From Fragilariopsis cylindrus CCMP1102 (lineage: Eukaryota; Bacillariophyta; Bacillariophyceae; Bacillariales; Bacillariaceae): a stretch of 64,000 nucleotides of DNA. Under the pieces are notes generated by a model, which was not told the DNA's origin, did no database searches, and saw only the letters and a list, made by a program, of their open reading frames with translations. The position numbers and the translations under genes were made by a program. Below, piece after piece: positions 33,614-44,971 of the stretch (position 1 is the stretch's first letter; every line of letters starts with the position of its first letter). The stretch spans positions 124,001 to 188,000 of the forward strand of contig FMBT01000348.1 of the NCBI GenBank assembly GCA_900095095.1, read 5' to 3'.

Positions 33614-36600
33614 ATGAGATTTTCTAGTATTGCAGTACTTGCCTTGGTGGCTCCCGTCGCCAACGCTTTCGCACCCATCCAGAGACAATACTCTGCCCCC
33701 CGAACGATTCTTAAAGCAAATGTCGAGTATGATTTGGACCTTGGAATAGAAGAAGTTCCAAAACCAAAGAAGGAAGCGAAGAAAAAAGCACCCGCACCTG
33801 TTCCTGTTCCTGTTCCTGAACCTGTGGCTGCTCCCAAGTCTAAAAAGCGATCAGCTGCCAAAAAAGTAGTAGAGGCACCTCCAGCACCGGCCCCAGTTGA
33901 GAAAAAGAAAAAAGAAAAAAAGGTTAAGAAAACACCAGCCCCTCCTCCACCACCTCCTTCACCAGTTAAGAAGGTGAAAACTGTGTCGTCCGCATCTACC
34001 TCAACGAAGGCTAGCGGAATAGCCTTGGGTGCCGCTCCCCTCGTGTTGGCGCCTGTTGCTTTGCTGGTTGGCGGTCGTAGTTTACTTCAAGGAACCAAGA
34101 CTCGTCGAGAAAAAATCCAGAAGGAGATTGATGAAGTCGAAAAAAATAAGAAAAAGAGTATACTTGAGGCTGATGTTGATGGCGGCGATCTCGCTAAGGC
34201 TGTGGTACGTTGAGATGATTCTAGGCCTGTTCCTTTATACATAAATTATCCGAGTTGACGTGTTGTTCTAATAGTTTCACGCTAGTTAACGCTATAACTA
34301 CTGACACGTCAACGATGGTTTCTATCTCTATTCATGGTATTGTGTGACTGATTTTTGTCTTTTACCTTTGTCGTTGTTAATTACCTTTTCTGTATCTGTA
34401 TTCTTAAAATGCTCATTTAAAAGGGACTATTGGGTGCTGCAGGTGCATCCCTTGCTTTAATTATTTTGAACCCCTTTGGACCCTTAATTGATGGTGCTCA
34501 ATCAGTCAAACTCCCATCACTTGGCAAAATGGCATCCAGCTCATCGGCAGATAAGGTTGCTACTGCTCCATCGACGGCAGTTAACAAGGTTGAAAAGAAA
34601 AAGGTGGCCGCCATAAGAAAGGCCGAGTTAAGATCAGGTTACGATCTATCGTTAGATTCTGAAGTTAAAAAGGATGAAAAGGCTGCATCCAAGGCCGTTG
34701 CCGAAGAGAAGAAACTAGCGGCTCAAGTGAAGAAGGACGAAAAGAAGGCCGCATCGGCAGCGGCAAAGGAAGACAAGGCAATAGCCAAGGAAAGCCAAGT
34801 AAGTATACAGTTGTTGAAGAAAAAAATACTGTTATATATTATATATATATATATATACTATTATATGTATATACTATTATAGTCTAGTCTAGTCCGATTG
34901 TTGAAATATTGGATCGATTTCTCATCATATGTTTTTTCACGTGGTTGTTACCATTATTTCTTCTAATCGAATGAATAGGCCGAAGATGACTTGAAAAAGA
35001 AGGAAGCAGAAGCCAGCAAACTGAAGAGTGCAGAAGCTAAGGCAGAGAAGGATGCCACGGCAGAGAAGGATGCCACGAAGAAGGCTGCAGATGGTAAGCT
35101 TCGTTGATATTTTCATCGCATTTTGTGTATTTTAAACTCTTAATTAATTCTGACCACTAAACACGCTTTTCATACTTCGTTAAAAAAATCCTTTGGCAGA
35201 GCAAAAGGCCGCTGAACTGCTCGAAAAAGAAAAGGTAGCAGAAAAGGAAGCTGGAGCACTCAAACAGAAGGAAGAACAGGCAAAGGCTGATGGTAAGTCC
35301 ATTCTGACGTATTTAATAGTGCCTATTTATTGAGATAGTAGAATATACATACTCTTACCATGCTTCGTTTATTATTATGTTCAAAATTATCAGAGAAAAA
35401 GGCTTCTGAAGAATCCGCACGAGCTGAAGAAAAAGCACGAGCAGACGAATCCAAGGCTCGCGACGCAGAGGAAAAGGCCAAGGTAAGGAACTACGAGATT
35501 ATCTTTGCACTGCACTTTGTTAATCTTGCTCCCTAGATCGCTACTACTACTACTACTATCATTATTATTTTCATGTGTACTGACTTGACAATAATTGTTT
35601 CATTTCTTTAGGCTGCCGAAAAGAAGGCCAAGACCGAGGAAGCAGAACTCAAGAAGGTCAAGGAAGAGGAAACTCAGGTAAGTACAATAAGTATAAACAA
35701 CATTTCCTTTTGCTGTAATTGTTCTTCATTGTTTTTTAGTTCTGAATGTCTCTTCTGACGAGAATACTTGTCCTCTATATTTTCATCATAGGCGGCTGCA
35801 AAAGCAAAGGCAAAGGCACAAGAAGATGCCTTGTCAAAGAAGGAGACTGATGCTATCAAGGCAGCAGACGAATCCAAGGCTCGCGACGCAGAGGAAAAGG
35901 CCAAGGTAAGGAACTACGAGATTATCTTTGCACTGCACTTTGTTAATCTTGTCCTAGATGCTACTATACTACTATACTATCATTTTTATTTTCATATATG
36001 CATGTCTGCTTGACAATAATTGTTTATTTCTTTAGGCTGCCGAAAAGAAGGCCAAGACCGAGGAAGCAGAACTCAAGAAGGTCAAGGAAGAGGAAACTCA
36101 GGTAAGTACAATAAGTATAAACTAACATTTCCTTTTGCTGTAATTGTTCTTCATTTTTTTTAGTTCTGAATGTCTCTTCTGACGAGAATACTTGTCCTCT
36201 ATATTTTCATCATAGGCGGCTGCAAAAGCAAAGGCAAAGGCACAACAAGAAGCCTTGTCAAAGAAAGAGACTGATGCTATCAAGGCATCTCCAGCTCCTG
36301 CACCGAAAGCGGCTCCTGCACCCGCAACTCCTGCACCCGCAGCTCCTGCACCCGCAGTCCTGCACCCGCACTCCTGCACCCGCAGCTCCTGCACCCGCAA
36401 CTCCTGCACCCGCAACTCCTGCGCCCGCAACTCCTGAATCCGCAACTCCTGCACCCGCACCGGTCGCAGCAGCAAAACCTGTATCGAAAAGTCAACCGGC
36501 TCTTGGAAAGAAAACTGGCAACGAGTCTGGTGGAAGAATCCTCCCCAAGGAAGAACTTAACCCTGCAGTTCTTGAATTCCTCAAGGTATGTACCAATTAT

Positions 36601-36707
36601 TTGTCAGCATATTTTTTCTTGTTTGAATCTGAATACTTGCTAATTCGAGCCCTACTAATATCTTTTTTTATCAATGAACTCTGTATCTCCAACTATAGAA
36701 AATGTGA
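33614..36707 (+). CDS. Plastid-targeted Lys/Ala/Glu-rich membrane protein with duplicated exons
   Basis: Ten exons: 33614-34204, 34424-34798, 34979-35093, 35200-35292, 35394-35482, 35612-35677, 35792-35905, 36036-36101, 36216-36585 and 36699-36707, ending LEFLKKM. All introns are GT-AG. The N-terminus (MRFSSIAVLALVAPVANAFAP) is a signal peptide with a textbook AFAP plastid motif. Next comes a Pro/Lys/Ala-rich part, two hydrophobic segments (ALGAAPLVLAPVALLVGG; LLGAAGASLALIIL) and a long charged coiled coil built of KKA/EEK repeats. Exons 6-7 and 8-9 are near copies. Exon 9 has a PA(T/A)PAP repeat in which two single bases seem lost (near 36357 and 36371), shifting the frame; this is perhaps an assembly problem in a repeat. 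No family is recognised. It could be a thylakoid or envelope scaffold, but that is a guess. Confidence 0.75.
35440..36215 (+). repeat. Tandem duplication of an exon pair with its introns, period 424 bases
   Basis: Exon 6 (35612) and exon 8 (36036), and exon 7 (35792) and exon 9 (36216), start exactly 424 bases apart. The introns between them are nearly identical (for example both have AACTACGAGATTATCTTTGC and ACAATAAGTATAAAC), so the duplication is recent. Confidence 0.9.
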
Positions 36708-37439
36708 GAAATTTAAGCTAATTTTCGAGGGAGACTCTCCAAGGATAGAAATGGACAGTAGGAAAATCATTATGCTACCTTCGTTTTTCGGAACAAATCG
36801 GTCCAGTAAATTATTGATGATCACGACAACAGTAGAGTACATATCAATATAATAAGGCCGTGCTACTTTATTTTACACAATCATTCTCGTATAAGTTTTG
36901 TGTACTCAATTTTTGTATTTCCAATTTAGTCAGGAACTACATATTAGATTTCTTCCTGTTTCTCCTCTAGTTCGTGTACGAGAAAATGATTAGATGAGAT
37001 TTCTCACGACCAAAGAAATAATATACAGCAAGATGTACATTCCCAGGATCATTTTTCTTAGCATGATGCTTTTTTGTTGTTGTTGGTCTTCCTATTCATG
37101 TATCTATCGATTTCTCATCTCAATTTTTTTTAACGTTATCACTAGGATGAAAAGCACACCTATCTGCACTCACAAAAAATGTTGAAGCCAGCCCCCAAGA
37201 GAAATCATCTAGTGTCTGCTAGGCAATTTATAATATGTTGAAAGAAACACGAGTGTAATAAAAACCTGACATTTTTATTTCTATGGTTGATCGCAACAGC
37301 TAAATGGTATCATTTATTTGTTAACATCATTCATCATCGTTCTTCTACTATTAAATTTCTTTTTTAAAATTATTGAATGTTAATGTTATCGTCAATCTGG
37401 AGTAGCGTGGCCTTCTAAAATATCCCACACGTAGCTCTT
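36708..37439. other. Intergenic stretch between convergent genes
   Basis: 3' flanks of the plastid gene and the desaturase. No gene recognised. Confidence 0.5.
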
Positions 37440-38021
37440 TCAGCCCACCAAATTCGCTGACTCGTGAAATAATTCGCTGAATTCCTTAGTCGACTTAGCT
37501 GTTTCCTTGAGCGTTTCTAGAACCATATAATTAGCCTTCAGAAAGGTCACCGATTGATGTACTAGTTCGTATTCCTTGCAAAAAGCTTCAAGGATCTCCT
37601 TAACCTGTCTTAGGTTATGCCTTGGCATTCGGGGCCACAGATGGTGTTCAACTTGGAATTGAAGACCCTTTTGAAGAAAGAAGAACGAAAAACCGGTCAG
37701 TTGTGCCAATACAATGATTTATTTATTGGTGTACGCACTACTAGAAAGCACTACGAAATTACTTACGCCGTGGAACCAGTCCATACATGGATTGCAATTG
37801 ATATCCATTGTCGTGGATAGTTGTGTTCGAAGATAACCATTAGAGGAATCATCGTAGGTAACACCAGTATATGTTTCCATCGGAAAATGACTCTGATTGT
37901 GACGAGATAAACACGCAGATAGAGAGACGGAGAGAGTGAGAAAGCCATACACAATGAGAAGCTGACATGGCTAAAGAAAGACTCACATAAAAACTTATAG
38001 ACAGAAAAGAGAGGAATTGTC

Positions 38022-38054
<33 letters not shown>

Positions 38055-39523
38055 TACATGAAGCTTATTATCTTACTTACCAGTGTAATTTGTACATGTA
38101 AAATCCCAGATACGATATGGGCAGGCAGGAAAAATAATATTCTGGATTGCCACGATGGGAGAGAGAGTGTTAAGGCGAGGAGCCAAGTCCAAAAACCGGC
38201 CAATGACGCAATTTGTAAATTTTGACGCCAGATACAGTCTCCTGCTGTAGCATAAAAGCTGAGTCGAAGTGCGTGATTTATACTTTGAATGTAGAGATTG
38301 AATCGAGCGAAAGCCATTACGGGATAGTATAAATAGTGCTGATACTTTACAAGAACATGAGTTACATCGCTTAGCGGCATATACATATTGGCGTATGTTG
38401 AAAACAATTTCGTAGTGACCAAAACAGGATCGACAGCAAAAACCGGCAAATGCTGAATGTCTGGATCGTAATCACAACTATTTGTTGCAACATGGTGCAC
38501 ATTATGACTCCTTTTCCACCAACCAATACTTATTCCTGTGCAAAAATTACCGAAGAATAAGCCCCAATAGCTATCACGAATCCGATTGTGGCTGACAGCA
38601 TTATGTCCACTGTAAATACAAAAATGACAGCAATAACATTAGTTCAAGGGTAACAAGAAATCAAAGCAAAGACAAGATTAAAAGGTTGTATTGCGACAAC
38701 TCTTTGAATGATGGGATATATACATACAGATCGTGTCCAATAAAGGCCATCTGTTATCAAAGGTGTACGAGAATTTAAGAGTGGAAATTAGTTTTCATTT
38801 TGAGTATAGACGAGTATCAGTAACAAGTAACAACCAAACAAACAAAGCAACAAAAGAACAACGAATTTGGATTTGAGTCCGAAATACAATTGAAATACAT
38901 ACCTGTTGCCAAAAGACGCCCAGCATTATACCAGCCAACGCATGTATACAGGGATTATCACTCAGAAACACTCCCCCAAGGATCAACAGTAACAACCCTG
39001 CGTACATCGACATCAGTTTGTAATAAAACGTAAGATCCGTTTCGAATAATCCAGCGTTTTCCAATTTTTTGGTCAGTACACGAAAAGCGATAGTGGCTTC
39101 ATCATTTCTCACCCCAAGAGGACGGCTAGATGTTGTCGTTTTTTTTATCTTTGTTTTGTCCACGGCGATACTTATATCGTTTGCACTGGTACTGCTAATA
39201 CTGTCTGTTGATGCGATTTCGTCTTGATCGAGTTCAGCGTACAAAAATTTATTCAACATCCGTTCACGAACCCATTTAGGATGCGTACCATAAAAGGAAT
39301 CGGTGGCATCCTTTCCATTCAAGGCGCGAATCGTTAAATGATTTCCAGGATGATTGATTTGCCACTTTGTGCAATCATAGATAAAATCACCAATAATTAG
39401 TAGACACAAGCATTTCGGATCACTTTTTTCGGAAACCTCTTGACGAGTCATTTTCAATGGTCTCTGCTTGTCAATTGCTTTCAATCCTGGATCAGCGACC
39501 ATCTTGGTACTATTGATGCACAT
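37440..39523 (-). CDS. Cytochrome b5-fusion front-end desaturase
   Basis: Five exons: 39523-38903, 38750-38728 (only 23 bases), 38609-38081, 37892-37767 and 37667-37440, in frame, 508 residues. The N-terminal cytochrome b5 domain has its first heme His in HPGN (usually HPGG) and a second at YGTHP. The three His boxes of membrane di-iron desaturases are present: HDLGH (split across the micro-exon junction), SHNVHH and QVEHH, where Gln replaces the first His as in front-end enzymes. The segment DYDPDIQHLPVFAV is typical of the sphingolipid delta-8 / long-chain acyl front-end group. The enzyme would insert a double bond between an existing one and the carboxyl end at the ER, using b5 electrons. 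The exact regioselectivity cannot be read from sequence. TACTGTA lies at 39793, 270 bases upstream. Confidence 0.88.
38021..38058. repeat. (TA)n(CA)n microsatellite in a desaturase intron
   Basis: About twelve TA units followed by CA units, inside the third intron of the desaturase. Confidence 0.9.
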
Positions 39524-40194
39524 TTTTCGGTTTGTTATTAAAGGAGAAATTAGTTATTGTAGAGAGTGTTGCTGAGTATGGTTTGTTTACGAGATTAACG
39601 TTCGTTAATGCAATGATGTAGAGAGAGTTAGCTATCTACCGGTGTGCCTTATTGCCGAGTGTGGTTAGTTTAGGAGAGTAAGAACGTTAATACATAATAA
39701 TGAATGCATGTGATCGTCAAAATTCACCGTTTGAATGAAGAATGAATCAGAATGAGAATAAAGAATACTAGCGTAAGGTAGGGCTAAGCAGCTACTGTAC
39801 ACTAATTAATTGTAGAATGCTTTTGAATTACATTACCTATGCCCCAAAATAGCTTCTTTTTAGCATAATAAATTCTAAATTTTTCTAATTTCTTTTTCAT
39901 TAAAAATAAAAATTGGAAATGACGATTTTACTATGCCCCAAAAACAAATCATTTTTTGCGACCAGAAATTCGGAGGGGTTAAGGAAAACCATCTACGCGT
40001 TTCGTTCAATTTTTTCTAATTTTTGTTCTTTAATTTCTAATTAATCAATTCTTTTTCTATTTTTTAATGTCCAGCTTCACAGTAGAGGTGAACAAGTTAG
40101 GAGGTGAACAAGTTGGGGGAGTTTACTTTAATCGGTGGCACTACTAATTTGACAAGACAGTCTATGACACCATCACCCCACCAGTCTACGAATA
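39524..40194. other. Intergenic stretch between desaturase and PhyH-like gene
   Basis: It holds the desaturase promoter region (TACTGTA at 39793). No gene seen. A short repeat GTGAACAAGTT occurs twice near 40090-40110. Confidence 0.5.
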
Positions 40195-43100
40195 TTACCG
40201 TTGTCGCTTCTTATTCTTATTCAATTCCAATATAACATCCGCTCTTGCTCTTCTTTTTCGGTTCCTATTGTTCACTTTTGTAACTGAGTGTAACTTTAGC
40301 GTCACTGTACTTGGCTTTCCCAGTTGTTTGTGGGAACTTATGTCTTCTGGTTGTAGAGTTGGAACAAACTTCTTCAATGGTTTCAACAGCGTAAGTAGTT
40401 GAAATTGACTCGATGACCGACGAGCAGATGGGTAAATATTACTTGCTTGGAACACCGCTATGTTTAGTTTTTGGTGGTCATCTTCAGAAGGAAACGAGCG
40501 AGGTAAGCTTGATTCTTCTCCAAAAATATTTTTCCGAATCTCTTCCAAGACTTTAACCGAGAAAAGCGCAAGGGGAGTGGCACGCAGATTTGCATCGAAT
40601 CGAAAATGAGCGATCATAAAGGAAATACTTCGGTCTAGCTCAAGGATTAATAAGCTTTTTTCAAGTAACAAGGCCCTTCTAGTAAAGAGTCTTGATTCAC
40701 CACGTGTCATGACAGTAAAGTTACCACTTTCAGGACTCTGTAGGAGTAGATTTCCATCAATTTTATATAAAATTGAATCAATTATTGCGTCTGCAGCATG
40801 GGGCAGTGAAGAAAATATGTAGCTTCTGTCGATTGTTTCAGCAGCATCCCTAACGAGTTTTCTCCAGTGTATATTACCAGTGTGATAGTCGAAGAATCGA
40901 TTGACGATTCCAAGATAGAGGGAATCAAAGCGAGTTCCAATTAGGACATCGTCTCGAGTAGGAGTGACAAACTCCAAATTCCCCATGCGTACTCCAGCCA
41001 TGGGACGGTTATACACCGTAGCAGTCATGTTGGGGAATGCAGGGCGCGTTTTGGTTGGAATCGTACTAATGAAAACACTCGACTGAAACCTCCAGTTGAA
41101 AAAATAGCAGCACATAGCAATCAAACAAAGATTTTTGAGAAGGCTTAAAATCAACCTATTCAGAAGATAGTCTTGAATTTTTCCTCGTTGCCTTGAACTG
41201 AAATTACTATAATTTCTGTCGTCGTTGATGCGTAATGATATCCATGTCAAGACAAAACTAAATAAGACCATAACTCCGAGATTCAAAAAAAATATTGACT
41301 GAAAGTAATTCGATGCCTAACAAAGAGAAACTTTTAGTGTTAGTGAAAGTAATCACAAGCAACGTTCTCCTTGAAAAGATTGTTTTCTTCGCATAACGAT
41401 CTCTTACTGAACAAAGAGTTAAGTCTATCCAAAAGTCACATCTAAACACTCACAGAACGAACTCACTTTAGTCAAACTGAATAGAATAAACACGTCATAT
41501 ACCCCATATTTTTCATTTTTTTCAGGAGGTACTCTTCCTAAAATAACATGTCTCAGATACCATTTAGTTATTTGCGAGCGAAATCGTAGAGCATAGCTTG
41601 GAGAATTCCTATTCCGCTTAATAAAATTCTTTTGACTGCTCAACCAACCACTTAAGTCCTCTCTCTTGAACTTGTGCGACTCTGCAGAAATCCGGCTGAA
41701 CACAGAATTTATATAGCTCCATCCCCACCTCGCTTCTGGTGATTTATATATGCCAAAGTATCGCAGAAAATTTAGCATAGTGGACTTACTTGAAGGCGAA
41801 TCTTTCATATCATACAATGTATGACCGAAGGAGGTTAATGGCGTTCCCAAAGATAGAACACGTGATTCAGGATACATATTTTTCTTTATTTCATCCTCCC
41901 ATGACTGAATAGGAAAGTTCTTGGCATCCACAGAGGAAATTGTTGTATTTCCATTAGGGCACTTTGTTTGTTTGCTGCTTAGCTTTGATGGCAATGGGGC
42001 TGATAAGGGACGCTGTTGTTGTATTTTACCATAAGGAAATCTTGGGCGCGATGTAAAGGTAATCACGATGATCACGCGATCACCTCCCTTTTTGTCGGTA
42101 TGCTTCGTACCACGATGAAATGTATTCTGGTTCATAAGTACCGCGTCGCCAGCCAACCACAACATCTGATTGTTATCCCTTCTCTTCCCCGAGACTATTT
42201 GCTTACAACCAATCTCAAAATCTTGTACACTTGTGCAGTAATGAGTTCCAGGGCAAATCCCGGTTTGGCCCATGGAGGCTGTCGTATCCTGAAGTGGGAT
42301 GAACAAACTACAGACAACAGCATAGCCGATGGAATTATGAATAACAGCAAGACAAAAACAATCAAAAGCGATGGACATGAGGTTCTACTGGTTACAAGAC
42401 CGAGTAGAACAAGGACAATTCAAAATATATTGGGCTCCAGGCAAATACAACTTAGCAGACTACTTCTCAAAGCTAGATCCACCATCGCATCATAGAAAAA
42501 TGAGACAAATCTATATGTACAATGAACAAAGCCCAACGACGCTACAAGGTTGTGTTGATAGAACTGACCTAAAGTGCATCATGAAGTTACGTGCGTGCGA
42601 TTTGATGGATGCATCTGCAGCGACGTCAGGATGCCATCCTATAGAATTAAAACGGTACTTGTTGTCAGCTATATCATTCGTATAATTAATCATTTTGTGA
42701 CATTCACAAATTATTGAACATGAAGCTTACCTTGATGTTCAGCTTTGTATCGCTGAGTAATAGTTTGCATTTTAATAATACTTGGGTCCTTCCCTAAAAA
42801 CATTTCCAAAACATTCACTAGTTTGTCGTTTTTTGCTATCTGCTGTAAAGCTTTTGATATGATCGGATGATCTTGGGCAGAAAATGCAAAAGACCATCTA
42901 GTTTGTTTGTTTTTAGTTTTAGCGTTCATGACGTAGACCATCTCGTCAGATGTGACGTGCTTATTTCGTTCCAGGGTGAAGTTGCGAAAGACCTAGATGA
43001 AATCAATATTGATTTGTCGTGAGAATCAGTCGCTGGGAAATTTGGAAGCAAATCGTTGTCACTGTTCGGTGTTTTTTCCTGTAGAAATGTCCCTATACTC

Positions 43101-43450
43101 CTTACCTGCGATGTCTCTTGATCTAGAACGTTGGGAAAAACTGAAACTCCGTGTGTCAGGAGGTTAGCTGCTGCCATCGTACTATCCCAATCGGACTTGA
43201 TGATCAAATCCGTGAAGTTGCTGGTGGAAAAATCTCTTCTATCACAATGACGATGGTAATACGTTTGAGAGGAATGCTTCTGACCACCTTCTTCCCAACG
43301 ATACTGTGTCAACAGTGGACGAAAGGTTACCGACCAGTGATGTTTAGAGATAAACGTCAGAACCCAAATTAAAAAGGTCATACAACATGTAATACTAAGA
43401 GTGTGTGCCAAAAGAACTCCGCATTTTTTCGATAGAGCGATCGACAACAT
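40195..43450 (-). CDS. PhyH-type 2-oxoglutarate/Fe(II) dioxygenase, large membrane form
   Basis: Five exons: 43450-43106, 42992-42731, 42638-42569, 42307-41467 and 41298-40195, in frame, 873 residues. A hydrophobic segment near residue 20 (CCMTFLIWVLTFI) suggests a signal anchor. The dioxygenase part starts at about residue 95 (THGVSVFPNVLDQET). Its iron ligands are visible as the HxD of GWHPDV (exon 3) and the distal His of NTFHRGTKH, with FIPLQDTTASMGQTGICPGT between, as in phytanoyl-CoA dioxygenase relatives of diatoms. Residues about 510-873 hold another membrane segment (LGVMVLFSFVLTWISL) and a region I do not recognise. The substrate is unknown. The intron between exons 3 and 4 holds an antisense retroelement fossil. 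TACTGTA lies at 43529, 79 bases before the start. Confidence 0.78.
42308..42560 (+). mobile_element. Retroelement RNase H fossil inside a PhyH intron
   Basis: On the plus strand, opposite to the host gene, lies the C-terminal RNase H tail of an LTR-type retroelement: AMDMRFYWLQDRVEQG, IYWAPGKYNLADYFSKLD, PPSHHRKMR. Its extent closely matches the intron at 42308-42568. It is a fragment, broken and old; no terminal repeats were found. Confidence 0.75.
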
Positions 43451-44971
43451 AAAAGAGTAAAACGTCGTTGAATTAATTTGAAACGGTATGTGAACCTTTC
43501 AACAACATCTACTTTGTGCTGAACCTGATACTGTAAGATCGACAACACAGCATTGAATTCATAACGGGTGTGTCAAATGAAATTTGTACAAAGTACAACA
43601 ATCTTTAACCTTAAATTTCTACGTGCAGCGTGCAGATTTCTTTTTGAGATTTTGAGGGTATAATTATTATTATGGGAGTGTTAATGGTAGTTGACTGGTA
43701 CTGGTAGAAGTTTACCATCCTCGAACATCGGGTAGGTTTTCTTTGAAACTACACAGCTTAGTAATATATAGTATGTATTAAACGCTATGTTGCTATGTCT
43801 CTAGACATCTATTTGCACATTGAACCTCTAAGAAGTAATAATTGGTGATTGTCTGTGGGAATTCTTCTTCTTCTTATTATCCTCTGATTGTTCTCACATC
43901 ATCACATTTTCCTACATTATTGCACACATCTTTATACAAACCCCCCATCTATAGTGCTAGTATGATACTACCATAATGTACTGGATATGAGCAGGAGTGT
44001 CTGTAATAAACTGCAGCTTAATGATGCTAAAAGAATAATAAACGAATAGTCGGAAATACACGGGAGGGACTTACTAATACTGTTACTACTATACTACCAC
44101 TTTCATTGTCTGCTTATTTTCCTAGTCAACAGTTGCAAAAACAAACACAGTAGCAGGACATATTGTTGTTCTCCCACAAGGAAACAAAAAGCTTGTCATA
44201 TCCTATGGGTGTGCTTGGATAGAAAATGGATTAGCAAAGCTACTTCTTCAAAATTCCGTATTATGGATGAACAGTAGAGAGAGCATTTCTTACCAACAAC
44301 AATAATGACATAGTACTGTCTTATATAGCATACAATACCATACTATATAGGTATGGCGCAAACAGCATCAAACAGAAAGTCAATAACCAATGCAATAATT
44401 GCCTAGTTTTATCATTGTGTTTCTTGTGGACCCTCCCTCCCCCGCCTGCCCCATCTATAGTGAAAATTTCAGTTGGTCAATCAATTTTTAAAGTGTCAGA
44501 AGAGATTAAAACTTAGATGTGATGTGATGTCATGCATGCAGGGACTCACTTGATGTGTCTATTATCTATTGTCTAACATTCATTCAACAAAGGGATTTTG
44601 TCGTTTCTGTCCATCGCCCGTTCTTTAGTCCACCATTAAAATTTACAGTAAATTACATACTCAAATACCCAGCAAACTTTAAGTACAAAAAACGACCCAC
44701 CCGCCCATCGGCCCATCACCGATTGTCGTCATCAGCACCTTCTCTGCAAGCAAAGCATTGTCAATAATTACAATTACGGTAGTTGTGTGCCATGCAGATG
44801 TTTTCTTACAATTATATTGATTTCAATACACCCTGAAAACTTCCACATCGAGTCCTTGCAGTTGCAGGAGTGGAACAATTTAATCAACTCCATTGTCGTT
44901 TTTCAGCAGCAACAATGCACCAATATCGGTATTATGATTGTATCGAAAAAAGAAGGTTGCAGACTACGACA
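43451..44971. other. Divergent intergenic region without a recognised gene
   Basis: About 1.5 kb between the PhyH gene and the NUMOD3 gene. TACTGTA occurs at 43529 and TACAGTA at 44644. An open piece of about 50 codons near 44140-44290 has no recognised motif. Confidence 0.45.

Noticed and set aside
43081-43107. A 27-base GT...AG segment in PhyH that keeps the frame if read through
   Set aside because: Reading on gives a frame that ends soon after. The longer intron 43105-42993 restores the family-like sequence FRNFTLERNKHVTSDE, so the longer intron was chosen.
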